Positions 48,601 through 59,215 of a stretch of DNA of 64,000 nt are shown piece after piece. The stretch is taken from NCBI RefSeq assembly GCF_009905375.1, contig NC_133657.1, forward strand, positions 47,187,134 through 47,251,133, given 5' to 3'. Source of the DNA: Apium graveolens (Eukaryota; Streptophyta; Magnoliopsida; Apiales; Apiaceae). Within the stretch, counting starts at the first letter, position 1; each line of letters starts with the position of its first letter. The position numbers and the translations under genes were made by a program. The notes below the pieces were generated by a model, which worked only from the letters and a program-made list of their open reading frames with translations, was not told the origin of the DNA and ran no database searches.

Positions 48601-49716
48601 ATCCTGATACTTGAATCCCTATAGAAACTTACCTTGAATCCTGAAAGCCAGATATTTATTAAAGTGATTCCTCATTGATTGATACCCCTCTTTCTTATCC
48701 TAAAGCTTGACAATTCTGATATATCATGAACTAAAGATCATTTCTTCATACCTTAACACCCTTAGTATTCATGAAGCTTATCTTCTTGATGATCCAACAC
48801 CTGTACCTTGACGAGAAACCATTGCTTAAAGCCCAATTTGGCATTACCCTTTTTATAATATCCAAAAGCCTCACTAAATCCCCTTGTCCAATCTTTGATA
48901 TATGAAAACCATTCAATTACTTGAATAAAGTATAGTTTTGTGAATCATGGCCCTGATATTCAGTACCTTATTTCCCGTGTTTCGAGTTGATCTATAATTC
49001 CTTGATAAAAATGTTTACTGTAAAAAGAGATTTTGGTTATAATTCGGCATCAATTTTGAAATAAATAAAATGTGGGTTTTTCAGTCCCAAAGGGGGATAA
49101 ATGTTTTCTTTGAATGGTGGATCTGTACTGAGACGCGAGTCTTTTCCACACTTATATTAGGCTTAAAAGTTGCCTAGGGATTCCCATTAATGTTTTAGAA
49201 CCCAGCGAGGTTCGGGATTACTTCGCGGCTGATCACTGGCTGTAATCCATAGCGTCATAAAATGATTTTGATTAAGACATGATTTTGAAATTTGTTTTGA
49301 TACAAGTAAAAATGATGCCATCACTCATAGTTTTATCTCTTGTTATCATTGGTTATGTCTTTCCATTGTCATTCTTTAATGTATACCTCAAATAATGTTT
49401 TGTGTCGTACTGTTAGCACTTGTTGAGCATTTGGCTCACTCCTTGCTTTACCCTGATATTACAGCTAGCAGCTATGGTTAGATTCAAGCAGACTGCCCGT
49501 AAGACCTGTGATGCTGATGCTTATGTTCAAGCTCAGGTAGAATAAGAGATAGTAGTTTTGTGTGAGGACTCGCTATTTAAAATCAGTTATAATAGATGGT
49601 AGTGTTGGGCTGTTCCAAACCCTAAACTGTAAGATCTTGGAGTTGGTTGTGTATACTTCTTTTTAAAATGTTGTAATAGTTATATTTAATTTGCTGCTTA
49701 AGTTGGGGGCGTGACA
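45694..49716 (+). repeat. 3' LTR of element B (4023 bp)
   Basis: It starts TGTTACAACCAG and ends GGGGCGTGACA. It is 40 bases longer than the 5' LTR owing to small indels near 46320 and 47042. No gene is seen inside. Confidence 0.95.
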
Positions 49717-49721
49717 CATCT
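49717..49721. repeat. Right target-site duplication of element B (CATCT)
   Basis: Identical to 36252-36256. Confidence 0.95.
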
Positions 49722-49854
49722 TCACATTCCATATGGGATACTCAGAAGGTCTCAGCATGGGAACCCTGATAGTCTTATATCGACTATGGGTTTGAGTCTT
49801 TGGAGTTTCTTCAGTTTTGGCGGGCTTGGTTGGATTTTCTGCTTCTTCAGACAT
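49717..49854 (-). pseudogene. Ty1/copia gag start of element E
   Basis: On the - strand the ATG at 49854 opens an acidic and lysine-rich start (MSEEAENPTKPAKTEE), followed by RVPMLRPSEYPIWNVKM, a typical copia gag opening. The frame then meets the insertion of B and resumes at 36256. It lies 40 bases after the primer-binding site, so the start is well supported. Confidence 0.85.
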
Positions 49855-49894
49855 GATTGTTTTGGATCTTTACTATATGTGTGTTAACAGAGAG

Positions 49895-49906
49895 GCTCTG
49901 ATACCA
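49895..49906 (-). other. Primer-binding site of copia element E
   Basis: On the - strand TGGTATCAGAGC lies 2 bases after the LTR end and fits initiator-Met tRNA. Confidence 0.9.
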
Positions 49907-49908
49907 CT

Positions 49909-50503
49909 TGTTAGGTCACACAACACTGTAGAAGGGGATTGAATATAGTGTAGAATACAATCAAGTCGATTTAAAGCACAAGTAACAGAAAACAGATGTA
50001 TTCGATATAATAAACTCTATTACAATGAACTGTTCTCTCTCAGTGATGAACAAATATCACGAGAGCTGCTAGATTATAATATATGATCTTCTCGATGATC
50101 GTAACTCTTATAGAGTAAACCTATGTTTGTGTTTATATAGACACACAGTTACAAGATAACTTCTAGTTGATATGGAATATAATTCTGTCTCCTAAAATAT
50201 ATCAACCAGATATCTTATATTATTCTTCTAGTCCTCTAACTCTTTCCATGCATATCTTCTTCTTGTATTAGTCTCGATCTTCTTTTCTCTGAATCAGCTT
50301 CATTCCTTAATTGTTAGTCCTCTAGTACTTAAGTTCTGATATCCATCTTCTGATATTATCTTCTGATAATCTAAGTCCTGATATCCTTAAGTCCTGACTT
50401 CCAGTAAGTCTTGATTCCAGTAAGTACTGATATTTCCTGTTAGTTAAGATCTGAAAACTAAACATGAAACATATTAGACGTGACATCTCAAATATATTCA
50501 ACA
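49909..50503 (-). repeat. 5' LTR of copia element E (595 bp)
   Basis: On the - strand it starts TGTTGAATATATTTGAG at 50503 and ends GACCTAACA at 49909. A TATA-like CTATATAAAC lies at 50131-50140. The sequence right of 50503 is Tat-type gypsy coding sequence. The 3' LTR is not in the window. TGGTC (50504-50508) should be the target duplication. Confidence 0.88.
50131..50140 (-). promoter_or_regulatory. Candidate TATA box in copia LTR
   Basis: On the - strand CTATATAAAC lies about 365 bases into the LTR, a usual place for a copia promoter. Confidence 0.45.
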
Positions 50504-51805
50504 TGGTCAGCAGCTGATATGCCAGGCATAGACCCGAAATTGATTACTCACAAGCTGAATGTGGATCCAAATCGGAAGACAGTGAAGCAAAAGAAAAGAA
50601 GTTTTGCTCCAGAGAGGCAAGATGTTATAAAACAGGAGGTAGAGAAGCTCTTAGAGGCTGGTTTCATTAAGGAGATATAATTTCCAGAATGGTTAGCAAA
50701 CCCTGTAATGGTAAAAAAGGCAAATGGAAAATGGAGGATGTGTGTGGACTTCACTGATCTGAATGATGCATGCCCTAAAGACTGTTTCTCGTTGCCAAGG
50801 ATAAATATATTAATAGATGCCACTGTTGGACATGAGATGCTGAGCTTCATGTATGGATTTAGTGGATACAATCAGATCAAGATGCACAAGGACGACATCC
50901 CAAAGGTATCATTCATCACTGACTTTGGTGTTTATTATTATCTTGTTATGGCATTTGGTCTCAAGAATGCAGGAGCCACCTGTCAAAGGTTGGTAAATAA
51001 AAATTTTAAGGATCTTATCGGTAAGACCATGGAAGTTTATGTTGATGACATGTTAGTCAAGAGTCTAGTGAAGACTGATCATATAGCCCATTTGAGGGAA
51101 GCTTTCGAGGTCCTAAGATACCATAAGATGATGTTAAATCCTACAAAGTGTGCTTTCAGAGTGGGGTATGGAAAGTTTTTGGGATTGATGGTCTCCAAGA
51201 GAGGAACTGAGTCCAATCCCGAAAAAATAAAGGTAATCCTGGACATGGAACCACCAAAAACTGTCAAAACTGTTCAAATGCTCACTGGAAGGGTTGATGC
51301 GTTGGGACGATTCATCTCCAAGTCTTGGGACAAATGCTTGTCTTTTTTCAAGTCCTTAAAGAAGGTTAAGGATTTTTTATGGAGTGAGGAAAGCCAGAAG
51401 GCATTCGAGGAGTTAAAGAAATATATGGCTCAGGCCCCGTTGTTGGCCAAACCGGCCTTGAATGAAGTTTTATACTTGTAATTGGCCGTTTCAGAGAGTG
51501 CCGTGAGTGCTGTGTTGGTTAAGGAGGAACTAAAAATCCAGAAACCCGTGTACTATGTCAGTCAAATTCTGCATGGAGCTGAGTTGAATTATTCAACTAT
51601 TGAGAAGTTTGCTTTACCCTTGGTAATGGCTTCGAGAAAGTTGCGTCCTTACTTTTAGGCTCATAAGATTGAGGTGTTAACAAATCAACCCCTGAGAAAT
51701 ATCATTCATAGTCCCAAGGCTAGTAGGAGGTTGATCAAGTGGGCAATAGAGCTGGGAGAATTCGATACCAAGTATAAGCCATGAACGGAAATAAGAGCCC
51801 AAGCA
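50504..51805 (+). pseudogene. Tat-type RT and first RNase H of element F
   Basis: The frame begins in the segment before RT (MPGIDPKLITHKLNVDP). It carries RT motifs WRMCVDFTDLNDACPKD, LVMAFGLKNAGATCQRL and the catalytic YVDDMLVKS, then the thumb and a first RNase H region (LAVSESAVSAVLV, YYVSQILHGAELNYSTIEK). All of it is in one frame, interrupted by TAA 50678-50680, TAA 51479-51481, TAG 51656-51658 and TGA 51782-51784. Three of the four are C-to-T changes from CAA, CAG and CGA. The first RNase H motif is weaker than in the chromoviruses, as usual in Tat elements. Confidence 0.88.
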
Positions 51806-52495
51806 TTGGCTGACTTCGTGGTGGAATGTACCATACCCAACCAAGAAGTCGGGGGACAGGAGGATACCATACCTCAAGACAAGGAAGTTCATAAGAGGGG
51901 CAAGGAACAGGATGATAAGGAGAAAGAATATTGGGTTCTCTATTTTGATGGAGCATCAAAAACAAATTCAAGTGGAGTAAGTTTGGTTTTACAAAGCCCT
52001 GATGGGTTCTTGATTGAGTATGCCATGAAGTTAGACTTCCCGACCACTAACAATGAGGCAGAATATGAAGCTCTGATAGCTGGCATCGGCCTAGCAGGGA
52101 CACTGAGAGTCAAAAACTTGAAGGTCTCTGGAGACTCGAAGTTGGTCATATCCCAAGTAAAGGGAGAGTTTGAGGCAAGGGATGATACAATGACTAAGTA
52201 CGTCCGCCTAGTAAGGGCTGTGATGACCCAATTCGATGAATGTCATGGTGAGCACATTCCAAGGGAGGAAAATGCTAATGCAGATGCATTATCAAAGTTT
52301 ACTTCATCTGAGATAGAGGAAAATTCAGGAAGTGTATACTTCCATGTTCTGAAGACACGGAGCATTGATGTTAAGCTTGTAGCTCCTATAGGTCTGGAGA
52401 CGTCATGGATAGACCCCATCAAGGCCCATATTCAAACCGGTTGGTTGCCAAATTATGCTACTGAAGCATGGAAGTTGGCTGTTCAAGCACTATGA
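51806..52495 (+). pseudogene. Archaeal-type RNase H of element F
   Basis: A 229-codon open frame containing the additional RNase H: LYFDGASKTNSSGVSLVL (first aspartate), TTNNEAEYEALIAG (glutamate), VSGDSKLVISQVKG (second aspartate) and ENANADALSKFTS (last aspartate). All four catalytic acidic positions appear kept. The linker to integrase follows. The frame ends at TGA 52493-52495, again a probable CGA, and integrase continues immediately. This domain is taken to be a second RNase H gained by Tat elements (family knowledge). Confidence 0.9.
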
Positions 52496-53577
52496 TACTC
52501 TTTGATAGATGGGATTTTGTATAAAAGATCTTACGTAGTTCCTTACTTAAGATGTCTCAGGCCCGATGAGGCAGGCTTGGCTCTTGAAGAAGTGCATGAG
52601 GGTATCTGTGGGAAACACTTGGGGGCAGAGCACTAGCTCATAAGATAACCCCTTTAGGCTTCTATTGGCCAGTAATGATGGTTGATGCCAAAGAGTATGT
52701 GAAGAAGTATGACCGCTGTCAGAAGTATGCACCTGTCGTTAGACAACCCCTCGAGATGCTGACATCCATCAACTCACCCATCCCCTTTGCTATGTGGGGA
52801 ATGGATATACTTGGGCCTTTCCCCATGGCCACGGCACAGAGGAAGTTCGTGATTGTAGCCATTGATTATTTTACTAAGTGTATTGAAGCCAAGCCCTTGG
52901 CAAAAATCACAGCTAATCAGGTTGCATAATTCATGTGGGAAAATATCATGTGCCGTAACGGAATTCCCCGCATCCTGGTCATTGACAATGGAACACAGTT
53001 CAACAATGAGGAATTCAAGAAGTATTGTGAGGAGAATGAAATTGAATTACGATTCACCTCTATGGCTCACCCACAAGCCAATGGACAAGCGGAAGTGGCG
53101 AATCGAATAATCCTGGATGGACTAAAGAAGAGGATCGATAAGTCGAGGAATAACTGGGTGGATGAAATACTCCCAATACTATGGGCCTATAGGACTACCT
53201 GTAGAGTCACGACTGTAGCAACTCCCTTCATGTTAGCATATGGGGCAGAAACAGTTGTTGCTGTAGAGATATCACATTCCTCCCCTAGGATACAAGCTTT
53301 CAATGCTGAGGAAAATGAGGAAGGGCAAAGGTTAGTCCTGGATCTAATCGACGAAGTACGAGATGAGGCACATGCAAAGATAGTGGAATATCAGAAAAAG
53401 GCTTCATTCTACTATAACCTAAGGGTTAAGGAAAGGTTCTTCAGATAGGGTGACTTTGTCTTGAGGAAGGTAGAAGCTTCTGGTATAGGGCAGAAAGGGA
53501 AACTTGCCCCAAATTGGGAAGGTCCGTACAAGGTCAAGAGCGTTCAAGGTAGAGGAACCTACAAGCTTGAGACTATT
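52496..53577 (+). pseudogene. Integrase of element F
   Basis: It starts YSLIDGILYKRS and has a zinc-binding region whose first cysteine is lost (KKYDRCQKYA, where a cysteine is usual before DRC). The core carries MWGMDILGPFP (first aspartate), VIDNGTQFNN (second aspartate) and HPQANGQAEVANR (glutamate). A C-terminal module follows (GDFVLRKVEASG, KGKLAPNWEGPYKV). A frameshift lies near 52620, TAA at 52927-52929 and TAG at 53446-53448, both at glutamine-like positions. The right end is cut by the insertion of element G. Confidence 0.88.
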
Positions 53578-55755
53578 TGTAATAATCCCAATTTTTGGAA
53601 ATTTTTGAAACCCTTATGAATAGTGATTTTACAGATTATGCTGAATAAGAAAACTTTTCATGCCACACTATGTAGGGGTTCTGTTATTGATATTCTGAGA
53701 TTTTATTAGTACTCTATATGGTATATAAGTGTATGTAAAGATCGTCAGAATCCAATTCCGAACACTTTGATTTTTCCCGGAAATCCACTAGATACGGAAA
53801 GAATTTAGTATAAGGTAACAGGATAAAAAGGATTTAAATAAAATGATTATAAGAGAGGATCATAAAAGGATTAGAATGTATTGAGAAAGGTTAAGGAAAC
53901 CCAAGTAATAAGATCCCGGGTTTGATCCCTCAAACGATAAACGAAAACGAAAGTTAAGCGAACCGTATAACATATCAGCGGTCATTAGGCAAACAATCAG
54001 GAAGTTAATCAAAGGGATAAGAGAGGATGGTGTCATCCAACCAATAGAAAGAGGACAAAGGAGGGGTGATGACATCACAAAGTGATGCGAGCATGACATA
54101 AGAGGGAAGGAAATGTGGTGGAATATTAACCACACAAAATCAAGGGTAAATGGGTAATTGACCTAAAACAAAACAAAACTAATTCAACCAACCAAGCAAA
54201 TATTCATTTTCATCAAAACAAAAACACAAAATTCTCCTTCATCCTCCCTTTGCTCTCGGCTTTTGCCATTTTCAAAGAAAACAATTTTCAAAATTCAAGT
54301 TCAAGGCTTCCTAAATTGGTAAGATAATTCCCTAGTATTCCTTATGCATAGTTATGGCTATTCTATGAGTTTAAGCCTCCAAATCATTCACAATCTTCTT
54401 CAAGAAATCAATGAAGAAGACAATGAATAGTGACTTCAAAAATTTTAACTTGATTTTCTTGTTTTTCCTTTAAGATCCAAGCATCCCTAAGTCATCTCAA
54501 GACTTCTTAAGGCTTCCTAGCTACTCCCACCACTTCAAGGAAGGTATATCATCTCCAAACCCTAGATTCCTTTGTATAATAAGATGATTTTGATTGTTAT
54601 GGTGATATAGTATCTTAATGCTTGTGGTTTAGAATTTGGGTTGGAGTGGTAGTGAAATGGATGGTGAATCTTGTTGTTTTGGTTAAAAGAACTTAAGTAT
54701 AGTTAAATTCAAGCTTAAGCATAAGTATAAATGTTAATATTGAATTGATTGGGGCTGTTAGGATGTGGTATGGATGGAGTTTGGATTGGGATGTGATTGT
54801 GGCTTGATTATGGGTTGTTTTGGAATGGTTTAAATTTGGGAAATCGCGTAAATATAGCCGTCGTAATGCCCGATTTACCGTAGACTGTTTTTTTTCTTAA
54901 CATCAGAACCCTGGAACTCACTGCTAGGTTTTGACCATTGCCATGTTTAGATAGTTCATGTTACGAGCTTCGTTTTGATATGTGGTTCGTTTAATTCCGA
55001 TGAACGGTTTAGGAGAAACGGCCGTTTTAAGTAACGACGTTTCGCGAACGAACCCTTACCCCTCGCCTTACTTTGAAACATAGGTTAAAGACCTTAAAGG
55101 ACTAATTGAAGTATGAAACATTTATGTAAGGTGTAATAGGCAGTTGGTAAGACACCCGCGAAGGAATCTCCTTAAAATTCGTAATGGTTAAATTATTAAA
55201 AATGGTGGAGCCGAGGGTACTCGAGTGACTTAAGAGAATCAGTAAGCGCAAAGCAAGCGTTAGAGTCTAAGTTAGTTAAAGTATAGATTTACAAGTGACT
55301 TTAGTTTAATTCCAACTTACTTGTTTTTTATAGGTTACCAGACTCGTTCCGAGCCTTTTATCACCCCCAGTCGCTCAGACAAATTTTATATCCGTTATAC
55401 TGTTGTTGTGATGTATACACTTGTATATGCATTATCTTGTAATAGATGCATGATGGTTATATTAGCAACTTCTTGCGATATATTGTAGCATGTGATATGG
55501 TACATATGCATGCCTGTTTCGTATTCTTGATTTATATATCTGTTGGTTCAAATGCTTATAGTTGCATAATACCTATGCTAGAGATAAGCGATATTTGAGT
55601 TTACCCTTAGTATAGGGGATCAAAAGGTGAACATATTCCTTAACCGGGAGTCGATGTTCCCGAGTATAATATATATATTTTAAATATATATATGGTTATA
55701 GTTTTCAAAACTATTAATCGAATAAGGTTTATTCGATAACTTTAACTTTATTTTA

Positions 55756-56080
55756 TTTATTGAATATTATTTCGAATATTCATTCGAGGGCTTATGACTC
55801 AGCTTATTTATTTATTGAATATTATTTCGAATATTCATTCGAGGGCTTATGACTCAGCTTATTTATTTATTGAATATTATTTCGAATATTCATTCGAGGG
55901 CTTATGACTCAGCTTATTTATTTATTGAATATTATTTCGAATATTCATTCGAGGGCTTATGACTCAGCTTATTTATTTATTGAATATTATTTCGAATATT
56001 CATTCGAGGGCTTATGACTCGGCTTATTTTATTTATTGAATATTATTTCGAATATTCATTTGAGGGCTTAAGACTCAGTT
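55756..56080 (+). repeat. Tandem array of 55-bp units in LTR of G
   Basis: About six units with exact 55-base spacing: the AGCTT or GGCTT starts lie at 55801, 55856, 55911, 55966 and 56021. Each contains GAATATT and AATATTC arms, 6 bases apart, and GAGGGCTTATGACTC. Two diverged units follow to about 56190. The array in C is shorter and degenerate. Confidence 0.92.
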
Positions 56081-56680
56081 TATATTATTTAATGATTATT
56101 AATTGGATATTCATTTGAGGATGTATGACTCCTTTATTTATTTAATGAATATTATTTATAATATTCATTCGAGGTATTATGACTCCGCGTATTATTTAAT
56201 ATTCTTTATTTTATTAAAGAATAATGTCCGATAATCAAACTTACTTTTGATTATTCAATTAAAGATATTACTTTCGTATAAGGATATCTTTGATTATTTA
56301 CTATTCATTTCAAGTATAAGTTTTCCAACTTCTACCTCAAGTATTCTTTATGGGAATATTATTTAAATAATAATATTTAGATATTTTCTAAATATATTGG
56401 GACTGATTTATTTTATTAAATCAACATTAGTCAAAACACTCTTTAAAGTGTTTTCGAGTCTTCAAAATGATTTTTAAAAGTTAGAGCGGATCCCAAAACT
56501 CATTTTTATATTTAAGATCTTCCTTTTAAAGGGGATTTAAATATTCGCTCAAAACCTGAGGGATCCGGCTCTGTGGTGTATTTTATATTCGCAACGAGGT
56601 TGCTGTTTTGGTAAATGAATTGATTACTTACCCAACGTTCGGGAAGTAAGTCCATCTATCGAATCGGCATAAGTGACATG

Positions 56681-56765
56681 GGCTCAGTGGGCGTCCATGA
56701 TAGTGTAAGTGGCTCAGTGGGAGTCTATCAAATGCGTAAGTGGCTGAGTGGCAGTCCAGCATAAG
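56681..56765 (+). repeat. Three tandem 31-bp motifs in LTR of G
   Basis: GGCTCAGTGGG-type cores start at 56681, 56711 and 56742. They match the set at 32473-32555 in C. Confidence 0.8.
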
Positions 56766-56982
56766 GTCCTATTGCGACCAGGATGATGACCAGTGGGGAA
56801 TTCGTCCATCTACTAGTAGAAAAGGTTACTTATTGGTATCTTTGCCTGATCAGCAAGATATCGGGTTTATGCCACAATTCTTTTTCCTTTCCAAAAAAAA
56901 AATTCATTGGATGTTATAAACTCTGTTCATACCTTACATGACAGAGGTTTTCAGGAAATGTATGAAGAAGATGGATATGTGG

Positions 56983-56998
56983 ATATATATATATATAT
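56983..56998. repeat. AT microsatellite in LTR of G
   Basis: A short AT run matching that of C at 32241. Confidence 0.8.
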
Positions 56999-57957
56999 CA
57001 GAACTTAATGAAGTATATCATAACTTCATTTCCTTCAAAATATTTCAAAGATTGAATCTATTCAAGTCTTATCTTGTAGTCTCATCAGTGTGATGAACTT
57101 TTGAAACTAATTATAACTTGAACGGTGGTAGTTCAAGTAGTATTCGGAAAAGATATAAGTATATTGGAGGATCTTGTAACTTCATCTTTTAAACTTATAC
57201 CTAGTAAATGATTATCTTATGCATATCAAAGACTTTCAGAAAAACGTTGAGACAAGGTTAGATATATGAGATCACCTTGCAACGATATTTATTTTTATAC
57301 AGTTATAAACTGGAACTCTGTGTATATTATGCATGGAAGAGGACTTCCAAGATTTTGAAAAGTATATATGTATGTATACTGAATATTTTGCGACTTCATC
57401 GCATTAAGATATCAAACTTGGTTCATTTCTTTTGACCAAGACTTTCATGAGTACTATGAGAAGGCTCATATATTGTTAATCATTATACATATTATTTTGG
57501 TGGGCTTGCTGCTCACCCTTGCTTTCTTCTTTCATCACACAACAACCGATAGAAAAGATGAACAAGACCAAGCTTCCAATTCGCAAGCGGTTAGGAAACG
57601 TTTCGCAGTTTTCTGGAAGCGTTGATGCCACCGTAGCTGAGGTAGGAGCTACCAATAGGCTAGGCTTTCAACTTTTGATGTACCGGATTTATGTATATTT
57701 ATGAATTGTAATAATGGCAAAGAAAATGTAAATTATTCAGAAAACCTTTTAAGGTGTATTGGCAGATAATTGTGGAATAAAATGACTTGTGATTATGTTT
57801 GGGTATTCATCTCTGAGACTATAAGTTGCGGTGTGTGTGTTTATTGTGGGGTCACAGTACTGAGTAGTTGATTATTTATTAAGATTGGATGTTTTAAGGG
57901 AAATGGAACTTGTGACAACCCGGATCCCCGACCCCTGATTTGGGGGTGTTACAGAAG

Positions 57958-57969
57958 TGGTATCAGAGC
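57958..57969 (+). other. Primer-binding site of element G
   Basis: TGGTATCAGAGC lies 4 bases after the LTR and fits initiator-Met tRNA. Confidence 0.9.
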
Positions 57970-58205
57970 CAAGCGTTATAAACCTCAGAGATGATGTGAC
58001 GTTAAAATAATAAGTTCACTAAGATAATAAGAACTCTTGCCAAGTTCATAGTCGGACTACCTAACGTAGTACTGACAGTTAAAACCCTTATGGGAACCCT
58101 TATAAATATCGTGATAGAAGCGTAGTTCATTATCGTATATGGTAGCGGGACTCCGAACCCTGAGGTTGAGGACATGATGTTTTATTACGTATTGGAGATC
58201 AAATT

Positions 58206-58388
58206 ATGGATCCGATAGAGCGTCCTAACACGGGACCGGATGATGTTCATATTGAGGATGTAGCGGTTAAGGATGTTGTCCTAGAAGGGATTATTGCTGA
58301 GAAGGATCCCATGGAGGATCCTGACAAGAATGAATAAAGGACCACTGAGGAATTGATAACCATGGTTAGGGCGACTACCAGAGGTAGG
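58206..58388 (+). pseudogene. Upstream ORF ('ORF0') remnant of element G
   Basis: The ATG opens a frame that parallels the first about 60 codons of the C upstream ORF (GPDDVHIEDVAVKDVV, then EDPDKNE, a stop, and EELITMVRATTRGR). TAA at 58335-58337 replaces a glutamate codon of C. The similarity ends abruptly near 58388, where RT sequence begins. The proline-rich middle and helical end are absent. Confidence 0.6.
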
Positions 58389-59215
58389 ATTGGCCGGTCA
58401 CTACCGGAGGTTCGTTCAAGTTTGTAAAGATAGTATCCCCTTTAACGCGGCTTACTCGTAAGACTGAGAAGTTTGAATGGACAGAAAAATATGAGATCAG
58501 CTTTTAAGAACTGAACCAAAGATTGGTGACGGCCCCTATGATGGCGTTGTCGGATGGAAAAGGAGATTTTGTGATGTGTAGTGACGCTTTGCATAAGGAA
58601 TTAGGGTGCTTCTTATACAACACAACAAGGTAATCGCGTACGCGTCAAGACAATTAAGGGAATATAAAATTCGATATCCCCACCCATGAGCTTGGGCTCG
58701 TGGAAATAGTTTTTCCTAAAAGATTGGAGGCACTACTTGTATGGAGAGAAGTGCAAGATTTACACAAACCATAGGAGCTCTAGTACATTTTTACGTAGAA
58801 AGAGCTCAACATACGCCAGAGGAGGCGGTTAGAGCTAATCAAGAATTTTGATTAGGAGATTCTTTATCATTCGGGGAAAGCCAATGTGGTGGCTGATGCC
58901 CTTAGTAAAAAGGAGAGACTCAAGATGATAATGTCTTTGGGAAAGTTTATAAGAGATTTTGAGAAAATGGAAATAGAAGTGAAGGTAACCGGAGCCGGTA
59001 CCGAAAAGCTGTTTGAGATTGCAATACAGCCCGAATTATTGGAGAAGATCATAATACGCCAAGAAAAAAAAGTGATGAATAGAGGCAGAGAACCAATGAC
59101 CGGAGAAGAGATTAATACCTAGAAAGATGATGAGGGAATAAGAGGTATCCCTACAGAATCTGGGTTCCAAATGTTCAAGAACTTAAAGATGAGATCTTAG
59201 ATGAAAGCTAGTTTG
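58388..59215 (+). pseudogene. Inserted RT end, RNase H and integrase start in element G
   Basis: Chromovirus pol sequence at an unexpected place, directly after the upstream ORF. It starts in the RT thumb (HYRRFVQ near 58398) and continues through PLTRLTRKTEKFEWTEKYE. RNase H pieces follow ([34 protein letters not shown]) and then [18 protein letters not shown]. The linker EKMEIEVKVTGAGTEKLFEI leads into the integrase start (RIWVPNVQELKDEIL). It is broken by several frameshifts but is much better kept than the equivalent pol region later in the same element (60480-61290). It ends near 59215, where gag-linker sequence shared with C resumes. Confidence 0.8.

Larger units (their letters stand above)
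36257..49716 (+). mobile_element. Element B: full-length Tekay-like Ty3/gypsy chromovirus
   Basis: It is structurally complete at 13,460 bp. The order is 5' LTR 36257-40239, primer-binding site, upstream ORF, gag, protease, RT, RNase H, integrase, chromodomain, polypurine tract and 3' LTR 45694-49716, with CATCT on both sides. It inserted in copia gag. The two LTRs differ at 8 positions in about 480 aligned bases. The polyprotein has four stops and two frameshifts, mostly at positions where A is intact. It is of the same family as A but a distinct subgroup, since the LTRs differ clearly. Confidence 0.97.
50504..53577 (+). mobile_element. Element F: Tat-type Ty3/gypsy fragment, RT to integrase
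   Basis: A continuous pol segment from before RT to the integrase C-terminal part. It is cut on the left by copia E and on the right by G. Gag, protease and both LTRs are outside. The second, archaeal-type RNase H between RNase H and integrase is the hallmark of the Tat lineage in plants. F is the oldest layer seen here. Confidence 0.9.
53578..57953 (+). repeat. 5' LTR of element G, complete (4376 bp)
   Basis: It starts TGTAATAATCCC and ends GGGGGTGTTACA. It is about 200 bases longer than the C LTR, partly through the larger tandem array at 55756-56190. No gene is seen; the short frame at 57519-57704 is LTR sequence. Confidence 0.93.

Noticed and set aside
55756..56190. CRISPR-like array
   Set aside because: The units are contiguous 55-bp tandem repeats without unique spacers, inside a plant LTR.
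57519..57704. 61-codon frame near the end of the G LTR
   Set aside because: No matching frame noted in the C LTR; no domain.
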